Assembly: GCF_016820575.1 (NCBI RefSeq)
Contig: NZ_JAEMQH010000002.1
Location: forward strand, 865,305 to 929,304
DNA: 64,000 nt
Reading direction: 5' to 3'
From: Marinobacter sediminum
GTDB taxonomy: Bacteria > Pseudomonadota > Gammaproteobacteria > Pseudomonadales > Oleiphilaceae
Shown here: positions 41,774 through 50,954 of the stretch, one piece after another
How the letters are laid out: every line of letters begins with the position of its first letter
Position numbering within the stretch: the first letter of the stretch is position 1
The notes under the pieces: generated by a model
Told to the model about the DNA's origin: nothing
The model's database searches: none
The model's input: the letters and a program-made list of their open reading frames with translations, nothing else
Program-made: the position numbers and the translations under genes

Positions 41774-42802
41774 TCAGCTCTTTCTCGGGTCAAAAGCGTC
41801 GCGTACGGCTTCACCGACGAACACCAGTAGGGTCAGCATGATTGAAAGCGAGACGAACGCAGACATGCCGAGCCAGGGCGCATGCAGGTTGGCCTTGCCT
41901 TGTGCGATCAGCTCACCGAGGGATGGTGAACCCGATGGCAGGCCAAAACCGAGGAAATCCAGGGACGTCAGCCCGGTGATAGCGCCGGTCAGAATGAAAG
42001 GCAGGAAGGTCAGGGTGGCGACCATGGCGTTGGGCAGAATATGCCGGAACATGATCTTGCGGTTGTCCAGGCCCAGGGCGCGAGCAGCTTTCACGTACTC
42101 AAAGTTCCGCGCTCGGAGGAATTCCGCACGCACCACGTCGACCAGCCCCATCCAGCTGAACAGCAGCATGATACCCAGCAACCACCAGAAGTTCGGCTGC
42201 ACGATACTCGACAAGATGATCAGCAGGTACAGAACCGGCAATCCGGACCAGACTTCGATAAAGCGCTGGCCGAGCAGATCCGTTTTGCCGCCGTAATAGC
42301 CCTGAATCGCACCGACGGCCACGCCGACAATACAGCTGGCGATGGTAAGTGTGAGGCCGAACAGTACCGATATGCGGAAGCCGTAAATCACCCGGGCGGC
42401 AACATCGCGACCCTGGTCATCGGTTCCTAGCCAGTTCTCGAGGCTGGGTGGCGCCGGTGAGGGCACCCCCAGATCGTAATTGATGGTGTCGTAACTGAAC
42501 CGGATGGGTGGCCACACAATCCAGCCATCGGCTTCGATCGAATCGGCAATGAAAGGGTCCCGGTAATCAGCTTCGGTGGGCAGGAAGCCGCCAAAGGTTT
42601 CTTCGGGAACCGACTCCACCACAGGAAAATAAAGCGTGTCCTGATAGGAGACCACCAGTGGCGCGTCATTGGCAATCAGTTCCGCCGCCAGTGACAAGCC
42701 AAACAGAGCCAGAAACACCCACAGTGACCAGAACCCACGTCGGTTGGCCCGGAAGTTACGGAGCCGGCGCTGTTGGATGGGAGTCAGAGAGAGCTTGCTC
42801 AT
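41774..42802 (-). CDS. yejE: Peptide ABC transporter permease YejE
   Basis: This is an inner-membrane permease with a cytoplasmic basic N terminus, a first helix ([17 protein letters not shown]), a periplasmic segment of about 100 residues ([16 protein letters not shown]), and five more helices. The EAA loop is present ([21 protein letters not shown]). The long periplasmic insert is characteristic of YejE/OppC types. It overlaps yejB by four bases (ATGA) and is followed by yejF after one base, so the subunits are translationally coupled. Confidence 0.94.
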   Translation of the reverse strand: MSKLSLTPIQQRRLRNFRANRRGFWSLWVFLALFGLSLAAELIANDAPLVVSYQDTLYFPVVESVPEETFGGFLPTEADYRDPFIADSIEADGWIVWPPIRFSYDTINYDLGVPSPAPPSLENWLGTDDQGRDVAARVIYGFRISVLFGLTLTIASCIVGVAVGAIQGYYGGKTDLLGQRFIEVWSGLPVLYLLIILSSIVQPNFWWLLGIMLLFSWMGLVDVVRAEFLRARNFEYVKAARALGLDNRKIMFRHILPNAMVATLTFLPFILTGAITGLTSLDFLGFGLPSGSPSLGELIAQGKANLHAPWLGMSAFVSLSIMLTLLVFVGEAVRDAFDPRKS

Positions 42803-43884
42803 GCTCCCTCCCGGCTTTCAAAGTCGATACGGGGGTCGACCAGGACATAGGTTATGTCACTGATCAGCTTCAGAATGAGCCCCATGAGGGTGAAGATGTA
42901 CAGGGTGCCGAAAATCACCGGGTAATCCCGGTTCAGAGCCGCCTCGAAGCCCAGCAGGCCCAGCCCGTCCAACGAGAAGATCACCTCAATGAGCAGGGAT
43001 CCGGTGAAGAACAGGGATACCAGCACGCCCGGCAGGCTCGCAATCACGATCAGCATGGCATTGCGGAACACATGGCCGTACAGCACCTGTTTGTTGTCGA
43101 GGCCTTTCGCTCGGGCAGTCACCACGTACTGTTTGCTGATTTCGTCCAGAAACGAGTTCTTGGTAAGCAGAGTGAGTGTCGCGAAACCACCAATGACATT
43201 GGCGGTGACCGGCAGAGCCAGGTGCCAGAAGTAATCGCCGATCTTCTGCAGCAAAGTGAGTTCGTCGAAGTTGGACGAGGTTAGCCCTCGTAACGGGAAA
43301 AAGTCGAAGTAGCTACCACCGGCGAACAGGACGATCAGCAGGATCGCGAACAGGAAGCCGGGAATGGCATAGCCAATGACGATGGCAGAGCTGCTCCAGA
43401 CATCGAATCGCGATCCGTCTGTGACGGCCTTGCGGATGCCCAAGGGAATGGAAATGATGTAGATGATCAGTGTCGACCAGAGCCCCAGGGAGATGGAGAC
43501 CGGCATCTTGTCGAGGATCAGCTCGGTAACGCTCTTCTCCCGGAAAAAGGAGTCACCGAAATTGAAGGTGGCATAGTCGCCCAGCATTTTCAGGAAGCGT
43601 TCATGAGCGGGCTTGTCGAAGCCGTACATGACTTCGATTTCTTTTAACAGTTCCTCGGGAATACCGCGAGAGCCGCGGCTGTCACCGGAAGCGCTGGACA
43701 CCTCGGCACCGGAATCGCCGCCGGATGCCCTGGCCAGCGCGCTGCCGCCGTGGCCTTCCATTTCGGCGATCAGCTGTTCAACCGGGCCCCCGGGGGCTGC
43801 CTGAACAATCACGAAGTTCAACAGCATGATCCCGATCAGCGTCGGGATAATCAGTGCCAGCCTTCGAAGTATGTATATGCCCAT
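42799..43884 (-). CDS. yejB: Peptide ABC transporter permease YejB
   Basis: This is an OppB-type permease with six membrane helices. The N-terminal [17 protein letters not shown] is typical. A Gly/Ser/Ala-rich periplasmic loop (about residues 42-80), also seen in E. coli YejB, precedes the second helix. The EAA loop includes [22 protein letters not shown]. The 361-residue length is standard. Immediately before its ATG is a five-copy tandem repeat, so its ribosome binding region is unusual: the nearest AGGAA is about 11 bases away. Confidence 0.94.
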   Translation of the reverse strand: MGIYILRRLALIIPTLIGIMLLNFVIVQAAPGGPVEQLIAEMEGHGGSALARASGGDSGAEVSSASGDSRGSRGIPEELLKEIEVMYGFDKPAHERFLKMLGDYATFNFGDSFFREKSVTELILDKMPVSISLGLWSTLIIYIISIPLGIRKAVTDGSRFDVWSSSAIVIGYAIPGFLFAILLIVLFAGGSYFDFFPLRGLTSSNFDELTLLQKIGDYFWHLALPVTANVIGGFATLTLLTKNSFLDEISKQYVVTARAKGLDNKQVLYGHVFRNAMLIVIASLPGVLVSLFFTGSLLIEVIFSLDGLGLLGFEAALNRDYPVIFGTLYIFTLMGLILKLISDITYVLVDPRIDFESREGA

Positions 43885-43959
43885 TTAGTGGAGAATTCCT
43901 TAGCAGAGAGTCCCTTGGAAGAGAATTCCTATGAAGCGAGTTCCTACGAAGGAAGTTCC
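43885..43959 (-). repeat. Five tandem 15-bp imperfect repeats between yejA and yejB
   Basis: Read on the minus strand, five head-to-tail units of exactly 15 bases run up to the yejB ATG: GGAACTTCCTTCGTA, GGAACTCGCTTCATA, GGAATTCTCTTCCAA, GGGACTCTCTGCTAA and GGAATTCTCCACTAA. Four of the five begin GGAA and the fourth GGGA, each preceded by A, so they repeat a Shine-Dalgarno-like core every 15 bases. The array fills 75 of the 106 bases between the genes. Confidence 0.85.
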
Positions 43960-43990
43960 TTCCATTACAGCGAGGGTTAGAATTCCATGC

Positions 43991-45820
43991 TCAGGGCTGC
44001 ACCCACCAGTTATCCAGATCAACCCCGTTCTTGGGTGTTTCTGCCGGTCGTTGCAGGTGGCTCCAGTAGGCGACCCGATCCTTGGCCAAGTGCCAATGTG
44101 GAATCACATAGTGACCATGCAGGAGCGCACGATCCAGGGCCCGGGTCCGATGCACCAGCTCGTCGCGGTCTGGCGCCTGAATGACCTGGCTGACCAGTTG
44201 ATCGACAACTGGATGGCCCACCCCCATGTAGTTGCGGGAGCCGATGGCTTCAACATTGTCAGAGTGCCAGTACTCACGCTGCTCATTACCGGGTGAATCC
44301 GATTGTGGCAACACCTGGGTGATCATGTCGAAGTCGAACTCGCGGACCCGCTGAATATACTGGTTGCTGTCGACCAGCCGTACGGTCACTGCAATGCCGA
44401 GTTTCGCGAGGTTATTCTTGAAGGGCAGTACCACCCGCTCGAAACTTTTCTGGAATAGCAGAATCTCGAACGCCAGGGCTTCACCGGTCTCCTGATGCAC
44501 CATGGTTCCGTCCACAATGGCGTAACCGGCGTCACGCAGAAGCTCCAGAGCCGCACGCAGGTTGGCTCTCACCCCTTTCTGGCCGTCGGTTGCCGGCGGC
44601 TGGTACACCTCGGCAAAGACGTCTTCGGGCAACTCGTCGCGAAACGGTTCCAGGAGCTCGAGTTCCCGGCCCTGGGGCAGGCCCGAAGAGGCCAGCTCAC
44701 TGTTCTCGAAATAGCTGTTGGTTCGGGTGTACTGGCCATAGAACAGGTTCTTGTTGGCCCATTCAAAATCGAAACCGTAGGCGAGTGCTTCCCGGACCCG
44801 CGGATCGCTGAACACCTCACGGCGGGTATTGAATACAAAGCCCTGCATGCCGGTCGGACGCTGATGATCGACGGCTTCGGCAATGATCTTACCGTTCTTA
44901 AATTTTTCGCCGGAGTAGGCCGTGGCCCAGTTCTTGGCCGAGGTCTCAACCCGAAAATCGAAGCTGCCGGCCTTGAACGCTTCGAGTGCCACGGTGTCGT
45001 CGGTGTAGTAGTCGTAGCGGATGCGGTCGAAATTGAACCGACCCCGACGCACGGGCAGATCTTCTGCCCAGTAGTCTTCTACGCGTTCGTAGGCGATCGA
45101 GCGACCAGCCTCAAATTTGCCGATCCGGTAGGGGCCGCTGCCCAGTGGGGGCGTCAGGCCATTGTCACCAAATTCGTGCTCAGCCCAGTAATGGGCTGGC
45201 AGGATCGGCATCTGCCCCAGAATCAGCGGTAATTCGCGGTTGGTGGTGGCTTTGAAGTCAAAGCGTATACGCTTGGGATTTTCCACCGTTACCTTGGCAA
45301 CATCGGCGTAGTAATTACGGAAAAAAGGATGGCCTTTGGTGGTTAAGATCTCGAAGGAAAACTTCACGTCTTCGGCAGTAATTGGCTCACCGTCGTGGAA
45401 CCGCGCCTGGTCCCGGAGATTGAAGACAACGTAGCTGCGGTCTTCGGGTGTCTCAATCGACTTGGCAATCAGGCCATAGGCAGAGAAGGGCTCATCGTCT
45501 GATGACACCATCAGGGTGTCGTACAGATAGGTGCTGATCCCGGCCGCCGCAACACCCCGGATATCAAACGGGTTGAAGGAATCGAAGCCGTTGGCCACCA
45601 CCGCCATTTTCAGTGTGCCGCCTTTGGGCGCTTCCGGGTTCACGTAGTCGAAGTGAGAAAATCCCTGTGAATATTTGGGGGCGCCGTGCATGGCAATACC
45701 ATGTCGGGCTTCGACTGAACCGGCGCTGTCTTCAGCGGCGAATGTGGGGGCAGTGAATGCCATGAAAGCGAAAGAGGAGAGGAGCGACGTAAGGTATGAG
45801 GCTGTCCGTTTGCTGGTCAT
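43991..45820 (-). CDS. yejA: Periplasmic peptide-binding protein YejA
   Basis: This is an extracellular solute-binding protein of family 5 (oligopeptide type), 609 residues, the substrate receptor of YejABEF. A signal peptide (hydrophobic SSFAFMAFTAPTF, cleavage near FA/AED) is followed by HGIAMHGAPKYSQGFSHFDYVNPEAPKGGTLK-like family text (shown here only in part) and the late YWHSDN and GSRNYMGVGHP. The ATG at 45820 gives a proper signal peptide; 20 more upstream codons are read but not conserved. It is the first gene of the transporter operon. Confidence 0.93.
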   Translation of the reverse strand: MTSKRTASYLTSLLSSFAFMAFTAPTFAAEDSAGSVEARHGIAMHGAPKYSQGFSHFDYVNPEAPKGGTLKMAVVANGFDSFNPFDIRGVAAAGISTYLYDTLMVSSDDEPFSAYGLIAKSIETPEDRSYVVFNLRDQARFHDGEPITAEDVKFSFEILTTKGHPFFRNYYADVAKVTVENPKRIRFDFKATTNRELPLILGQMPILPAHYWAEHEFGDNGLTPPLGSGPYRIGKFEAGRSIAYERVEDYWAEDLPVRRGRFNFDRIRYDYYTDDTVALEAFKAGSFDFRVETSAKNWATAYSGEKFKNGKIIAEAVDHQRPTGMQGFVFNTRREVFSDPRVREALAYGFDFEWANKNLFYGQYTRTNSYFENSELASSGLPQGRELELLEPFRDELPEDVFAEVYQPPATDGQKGVRANLRAALELLRDAGYAIVDGTMVHQETGEALAFEILLFQKSFERVVLPFKNNLAKLGIAVTVRLVDSNQYIQRVREFDFDMITQVLPQSDSPGNEQREYWHSDNVEAIGSRNYMGVGHPVVDQLVSQVIQAPDRDELVHRTRALDRALLHGHYVIPHWHLAKDRVAYWSHLQRPAETPKNGVDLDNWWVQP

Positions 45821-45946
45821 AGGTCTCGCACGTTCCGGAGGGTTAGGCGGGCGCACCGTCTGCCAGGTTGGCGCACCCATGGCTCCTAATCGAACCGTTA
45901 TGATTCTTATAGTTAGGGAAAGTTCCTGAACCTGCGATCAAGCCGG

Positions 45947-47701
45947 TCAGGGACTGTTCCGAATATCGACGTAGAGTACCAGACTTTGTCCCGGTTGCAG
46001 ATAACGTGATGTGTTCAGATCATTCCAGCTTGCGATGTCCCGCACATTCACGGAGAACCGGTTGGCGATGGTCGACAGCGAATCGCCCTTGCGCACCCGA
46101 TAGCCGACTTTACGAACCATGGCCTTGCCGCGTGCATTGTTGCTGGCAACCACGGTCGGCTGAGAGGTCTTGGACCAGATCACCAGTTCCTTGCCGGGGA
46201 TCAGCGGATCACCGGGCGCCATGCCGTTCCAGGCAGCCACCTGGCGTACCGATACCCGGTGCTCCCGGGCGATATCCCAGAAAGTGTCACCACGGCGAAC
46301 GGTGTAGCGAACCTTGTTGCCGTCGCGTTTGCGATCCTGTTTCCGTTCCAGGCGCTGGGAAGCGCTGAGGGCATAGGTGTCTGAGCCCTTGCTGGCGGAC
46401 GGAATCATCAGCCGTTGGCCGACCCGAATGAGATCGGAGTTGAGTTTGTTCACCTGCTGGATAACTGCCGGTGTGGTCGAGAACTTTCGGGCAATGGTGT
46501 TCAGGTTGTCACCGGACTGTACCTTGTAGTTCCGCCAGGACACCCGTTCACTGCGCGGAATCTCTGCCAGGGCGGCCCGGAAAGTATCGGCGTTTTCAGT
46601 CGGTACCAGCAGCCGATGGGGCCCATCCGGATTGGTGGCCCAGCGGTTGTAAGTGGGGTTGAGCAGGTAAATCTCATCCACGTCAACCTTGGCCAGATCA
46701 GCGGCCTGGGCCAGATCCATCTGGGAGCCGGTATCGACAATTTCGAAGTAGGGCTTGTCTTCCAGAGCCGGAAGCTCAATGCCGTAGTCTTCAGGCTTGT
46801 CGAAAATCTTGGCCAGCGCGATCAGCTTCGGCACGTAGTGCCGGGTTTCCCGGGGTAGATCCAGAGACCAGAAATCCTGGGGCTGGTTTTTCTTCCGGTT
46901 TTTTCGCATCGCGCTGGAAACCGTGCCGCCACCGCTGTTGTAAGCGGCGAGGGCCAGGGTGTAATCGCCATCAAAGCGGTTGGCGAGCTTGTCCAGGTAG
47001 GTAAGGGCCGCGTCCGTTGCTTCCACCACATCACGCCGGTCATCGTGCCACCAGCTCTGGGTCAGGCCGAAGTATTTACCGGTCGATGGGATAAATTGCC
47101 ACAGACCGGCGGCGCGTCCGTGCGAATAGGCAAAGGGGTCGAACGCGCTTTCCACTACCGGCAACAGGGCGAATTCTGCTGGCAGGCCGCGTTTCTCGGT
47201 TTCATTGATGATGTAATGCAGATAGCGGCTTCCGCGTTCTACTACCCGGTCGATGTAGCCTGGGTGGCTGGCGTACCAGTTCAGTTGGTCCTGGACACGC
47301 TGGTTATCGACATCGTGATTGAGGGCGAAGCCAGCTCTAAGACGGCTCCACAGGTCGCTGGGTTGCGCCGATTCCTTAACAATCTTCTGCCCGGGGTCGT
47401 CCAGTTTCTCGCGGGCTTCGCGGGCTGTGGATCTGAGTTCAGGCGCGATGGCGTCGTCGAGCGCAGCGTCCGCTGTAGCGTCTTCACCATTTCCGGCTTC
47501 AACCGACTGTTTCAGGTCTTCGTCGCCGGTGGCCACGGTTACCTGCTCAGTATCAAGGGGGTTGGTCTCGCTGTCGCCGGATTCGCTGTCGCTGAACCAG
47601 GCAGTGGGACTTGCCCAGCTGTTATCCGGCGTATCAGACAGGCTGCAGCCGGAGGCCAGCGCACCGGTGAAAAAGAGCAAAGACAAGCGTTTGACCGACA
47701 T
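45947..47701 (-). CDS. mltD: Membrane-bound lytic murein transglycosylase D
   Basis: MltD is a lipoprotein that cleaves peptidoglycan glycan strands. The lipobox LASGC ends the signal at about Cys19. The SLT domain (about 170-300) has the catalytic Glu in LPVVESAFDPFAYS and then AAGLWQFIPSTGKYFGL. Three LysM repeats follow (about 395-440, 465-510 and 530-580; each with a GD[NTS]-type opening). Two or three LysM repeats are usual. The ATG at 47701 has GGAAG six bases upstream; a GTG at 47719 is possible. It is a neighbour of gloB, as in many gammaproteobacteria. Confidence 0.95.
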   Translation of the reverse strand: MSVKRLSLLFFTGALASGCSLSDTPDNSWASPTAWFSDSESGDSETNPLDTEQVTVATGDEDLKQSVEAGNGEDATADAALDDAIAPELRSTAREAREKLDDPGQKIVKESAQPSDLWSRLRAGFALNHDVDNQRVQDQLNWYASHPGYIDRVVERGSRYLHYIINETEKRGLPAEFALLPVVESAFDPFAYSHGRAAGLWQFIPSTGKYFGLTQSWWHDDRRDVVEATDAALTYLDKLANRFDGDYTLALAAYNSGGGTVSSAMRKNRKKNQPQDFWSLDLPRETRHYVPKLIALAKIFDKPEDYGIELPALEDKPYFEIVDTGSQMDLAQAADLAKVDVDEIYLLNPTYNRWATNPDGPHRLLVPTENADTFRAALAEIPRSERVSWRNYKVQSGDNLNTIARKFSTTPAVIQQVNKLNSDLIRVGQRLMIPSASKGSDTYALSASQRLERKQDRKRDGNKVRYTVRRGDTFWDIAREHRVSVRQVAAWNGMAPGDPLIPGKELVIWSKTSQPTVVASNNARGKAMVRKVGYRVRKGDSLSTIANRFSVNVRDIASWNDLNTSRYLQPGQSLVLYVDIRNSP

Positions 47702-47858
47702 AGAATACTTCCGGCTCACGGTTGAAACCGGATTCCCTCTTTGGAAAATCCGGTAGGTTTAAAGAGTTACAGGCGCAAAGTTGGGATGATTCTATGGGAG
47801 CTCATTTCAAGTGGTCAAGAACACCCTCGTTACGTCTGTGAGAGGATTTGTTAACCGA

Positions 47859-48653
47859 TCAAAAGTTGTCTTTGCCATGGCGAATGGCGGCAAAGATGGC
47901 GTTTTCCGAATCTGCCGGCAAACCGTTCTGGGCACAGTAGTTGCGGGCTGCATCAACCACCATCGGATCATCCCAGCGCAGGAAGGGGTTGAGCTGTCTT
48001 TCTTCGGCCAGCACCGAGGGCACCGTAGGTTTTTCTTGAGCACGGCGCTCAATGCAGCGTTCCTCGAAGGCTTTCAGGCCCTCATCCTGAGGCAGCCAGC
48101 TGCGGGCGAACTTGAGGTTCGCCAGGGTGTACTCGTGGGCACAATAGACCGCAGTCCGGTCAGGCAGTGCCCGCAAGGTTTGCAGGGAGTGGCGCATCTG
48201 CTCTGGCTTGCCTTCGAATAAACGACCGCAGCCGCACACGAACAGGGTGTCGCCACAAAACAGAACCGGGCGGCCATCTACTTCGGAATCTGAGAAGTAA
48301 GCGATGTGGTCAAGGGTATGACCGGGAACGCCCAGCACCTGAAAGGTCATACTTTCCCACTGCACCTCATCGCCCGGCTGGACCTTGCTGGTAGAACCTT
48401 TAAAAGGCGACTCGGCCGGCCCGGTTACCTCACAGTCCGGAAAGGCTTGCATCAGTTCGTTGACACCACCAACGTGGTCGGGGTGGTGATGGGTGATCAG
48501 GATGGTGTCGAGAACAAGGTCCTGAGCGGCCAGGTGTTTTAGCACTGGCGCTGCCTGGCCCGGGTCAACAATCAGGACTTTGCGGTTGTCGGCGTTCGAC
48601 AGGCACCAGATATAGTTGTCGCTGAAGGCCGGGATGGCAGAGATGGTTAACAT
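47859..48653 (-). CDS. gloB: Hydroxyacylglutathione hydrolase (glyoxalase II)
   Basis: GloB hydrolyses S-D-lactoylglutathione to lactate and glutathione, completing methylglyoxal detoxification. The metallo-beta-lactamase metal motif [11 protein letters not shown] lies near residue 52, with further ligands in [12 protein letters not shown] and [14 protein letters not shown]. From the ATG at 48653 the length is 264 residues; the frame continues 32 codons upstream without conservation. It is divergent from the methyltransferase gene, leaving a 94-base promoter gap. Confidence 0.95.
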   Translation of the reverse strand: MLTISAIPAFSDNYIWCLSNADNRKVLIVDPGQAAPVLKHLAAQDLVLDTILITHHHPDHVGGVNELMQAFPDCEVTGPAESPFKGSTSKVQPGDEVQWESMTFQVLGVPGHTLDHIAYFSDSEVDGRPVLFCGDTLFVCGCGRLFEGKPEQMRHSLQTLRALPDRTAVYCAHEYTLANLKFARSWLPQDEGLKAFEERCIERRAQEKPTVPSVLAEERQLNPFLRWDDPMVVDAARNYCAQNGLPADSENAIFAAIRHGKDNF

Positions 48654-48747
48654 AAAGCCCCACATGTGCAAAACGAGTGTGACTGATATGATAGAGCAAT
48701 ACAGCAACGGCCCCAACAGCGGGTTCTGATTTCGGGAGTGACAGAGC

Positions 48748-49530
48748 ATGAATGAATCGGGAGCGATTAATTTTCCTGCACGTCACGAGAGTTTCGAACG
48801 CTGGTTCGGGACGCCGCTCGGACGGGCTCTGTTGGCGGATCAGCGACAAATGCTCGACAAGGAGTTGGGTCGATTTACCGGGGCACGACAACTACAGGTA
48901 GGCGTGAGCCATCGGCTGCCGTTGGCCACTGGCACCGACTTTGTGCAGCGGATCATCACGACACCTCGCTGGTATCCCCAGATTCCGGATCAGGTTGCGG
49001 TTTGCGATGCCCATGAACTGCCATTCAGCGCCGATTCCATGGACCTTGTCATTCTGCACCACAGCGCCGATTTTAGTCGTTATCCACACGAAGTGATCCG
49101 GGAAGCGGCCCGAGTGTTACGCGGTGAAGGTAATCTGGCCCTGATCGGATTTAATCCGATGAGCCTGTGGGGTATGCGTCGCCTGCTTTCACGGCATAAC
49201 GAGGGGCCCTGGGGTGGCCGTTTCCTGATGCGTGGACGCATGGAAGATTGGCTCCATCTGCTGGGCTTTAATGTCGAGGCGTCGGTGACACGTTTCCTGC
49301 GGTTGCCGCTGCAACGAAGCGGCCGCAAAGCGATTAGCCGGATTGATGCGCGGCTCGGTGGCAACAGAATCCTGCCGGTCGGTGCGTATTACTGTATCCT
49401 TGCCAAAAAACGCGTTTATGCCCAAATACCCCGACGGCCGGCCTGGCGCCAAGCCAAGGTTATCGCACTGTCTGGAGCCAGAACAGTCGGTGCGTCCAGA
49501 GGGCAATGCGTGCCGGAAGAAAGTGTCTAA
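48748..49530 (+). CDS. SAM-dependent methyltransferase (YafS-like)
   Basis: This is a class I methyltransferase with a Methyltransf_11-type core. The usual motif I glycine run is weak (LQVGVSHRL), but [25 protein letters not shown] text around residue 95 and the conserved [14 protein letters not shown] are typical of the protein encoded between gloB and rnhA in gammaproteobacteria (yafS in E. coli). The target is unknown. It is divergent from gloB and is followed by rnhA after 15 bases. Confidence 0.85.
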   Translation: MNESGAINFPARHESFERWFGTPLGRALLADQRQMLDKELGRFTGARQLQVGVSHRLPLATGTDFVQRIITTPRWYPQIPDQVAVCDAHELPFSADSMDLVILHHSADFSRYPHEVIREAARVLRGEGNLALIGFNPMSLWGMRRLLSRHNEGPWGGRFLMRGRMEDWLHLLGFNVEASVTRFLRLPLQRSGRKAISRIDARLGGNRILPVGAYYCILAKKRVYAQIPRRPAWRQAKVIALSGARTVGASRGQCVPEESV

Positions 49531-49545
49531 TCAATGGGAGACGTG

Positions 49546-49989
49546 ATGTCAGGCAAGGTGATTCTGTATACCGACGGGGCCTGCAAGGGAAATCCCGGGC
49601 CTGGAGGCTGGGGTGCTGTTCTGCGTTATGGTGAGACCTGCAAAACCATGCACGGTGGCGAAGCGAACACCACCAATAACCGGATGGAGCTGATGGCGGC
49701 GATTCGTGGGCTGGCTGCGTTAAAGCGGCCATGCGCGGTGGAGCTCTATACCGATTCCCAGTACGTGCGTAAGGGCATTACCGAGTGGATGGCCGGCTGG
49801 AAGCGCAACGGCTGGAAAACCTCAGCGAAGAAACCGGTCAAGAACGAGGACCTCTGGCGCGAGCTGGACGCAGAAGTGGCCCGGCACGACGTTAACTGGC
49901 ATTGGGTCAAAGGCCACGCTGGTATCCCCGATAACGAGCTGGCCGACGAACTGGCCAACCGAGGCGTAGCCGAATTGGCTCGCGCCTGA
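49546..49989 (+). CDS. rnhA: Ribonuclease HI
   Basis: RNase HI cleaves RNA in RNA-DNA hybrids. All acidic catalytic positions are visible: Asp in [15 protein letters not shown], Glu in [10 protein letters not shown], Asp in [11 protein letters not shown] and Asp in [17 protein letters not shown] carries the mobile catalytic His. The ATG at 49546 has GGGAG six bases upstream and gives 147 residues; an ATG at 49534 in the same frame has no such site. The rnhA-dnaQ pair is co-directional here, with a 26-base gap. Confidence 0.96.
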   Translation: MSGKVILYTDGACKGNPGPGGWGAVLRYGETCKTMHGGEANTTNNRMELMAAIRGLAALKRPCAVELYTDSQYVRKGITEWMAGWKRNGWKTSAKKPVKNEDLWRELDAEVARHDVNWHWVKGHAGIPDNELADELANRGVAELARA

Positions 49990-50015
49990 GCACGACCTAT
50001 TGAATTGAGTGAGTC

Positions 50016-50726
50016 ATGAGACAGATTGTACTGGATACGGAAACCACGGGTATTGATCCAAACGATGGTCATCGGATCATCGAAATCGGTTGCGTGGAAC
50101 TCGTCGAGCGCCAACTGACGGGGCGGAATTATCACGTCTACATCAATCCGGAGCGTGAGGTAGAAGCCGAGGCCATTACCGTCCACGGCATCACCAACGA
50201 ATTCCTGGAAGACAAGCCCAAGTTTGCCGAGGTCGCCAACGACTTCTTTGAGTTCATCAAGGGAGCCGAGCTGGTCATTCACAATGCGGCGTTCGACGTC
50301 GGCTTCATGGATGCCGAGTTTGCCCGGCTGAAGCCGGTCCGGAAGACCGCGGACCACTGCGGGATTGTGGATTCCCTCGCGATTGCCCGTAAGAAACATC
50401 CCGGGCAGAAAAACAACCTCGACGCACTGTGTAAGCGCTACGGTGTGGACAACAGCAACCGGGATCTCCACGGCGCCCTGCTGGATGCCGAGATTCTTGC
50501 CGACGTCTACCTGCTGTTGACCGGTGGCCAGACTGCGTTGTCGCTGGATGCTGGAGCCGAGGAGGGCAGTTCTGGCACTGGTATCCGACGTTTGCCAGCG
50601 GAGCGTCCGGCGCTGAATGTTATTCGCGCTTCTGAGGACGAGCACGGCGCCCACGAGGACTTCATGGCAATGCTGGAGAAGCAGGCCGGTGAAACGGTGT
50701 GGGGCAAGCTCCAACAAAGTGAGTGA
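50016..50726 (+). CDS. dnaQ: DNA polymerase III subunit epsilon (3'-5' proofreading exonuclease)
   Basis: DnaQ proofreads for the replicative polymerase. The DEDDh exonuclease motifs are present: ExoI VLDTETTGID at the N terminus, ExoII HNAAFDVGFMDAEF near residue 91, and ExoIII with His and Asp in LHGALLDAEILADVY near residue 152. The C-terminal tail of about 65 residues binds the alpha subunit. The length of 236 residues is close to that of E. coli. It follows rnhA, and fimL begins 228 bases downstream after its own promoter. Confidence 0.96.
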   Translation: MRQIVLDTETTGIDPNDGHRIIEIGCVELVERQLTGRNYHVYINPEREVEAEAITVHGITNEFLEDKPKFAEVANDFFEFIKGAELVIHNAAFDVGFMDAEFARLKPVRKTADHCGIVDSLAIARKKHPGQKNNLDALCKRYGVDNSNRDLHGALLDAEILADVYLLLTGGQTALSLDAGAEEGSSGTGIRRLPAERPALNVIRASEDEHGAHEDFMAMLEKQAGETVWGKLQQSE

Positions 50727-50767
50727 GAGCAGGTTCGCTTTGTACTAAATGTTACATTCTGGCTTTC

Positions 50768-50795
50768 TTGAGGTACTTGAGTTTTGTGTTATAAG
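50768..50795 (+). promoter_or_regulatory. Putative fimL promoter with extended -10
   Basis: TTGAGG (50768-50773) and TATAAG (50790-50795) are 16 bases apart, and TGT precedes the -10 (extended -10). Transcription would start near 50802, leaving a leader of about 150 bases that contains two perfect six-base-stem hairpins (50805-50824 and 50849-50869). Confidence 0.5.
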
Positions 50796-50954
50796 TAATG
50801 GTTAGTTCGCCAGTTTTCGCGAACAATTGGTCACTTTTGCGTGTATGAGCCAGCGAGGGTTGAGCTGGCCTCTAACAACAACACCTGTCGTTCCACCTGA
50901 CGGGCGCAGTCGTATCAGGGAGCGGTAGTCTCCGCAAATTAACAGGAAGCGTTT

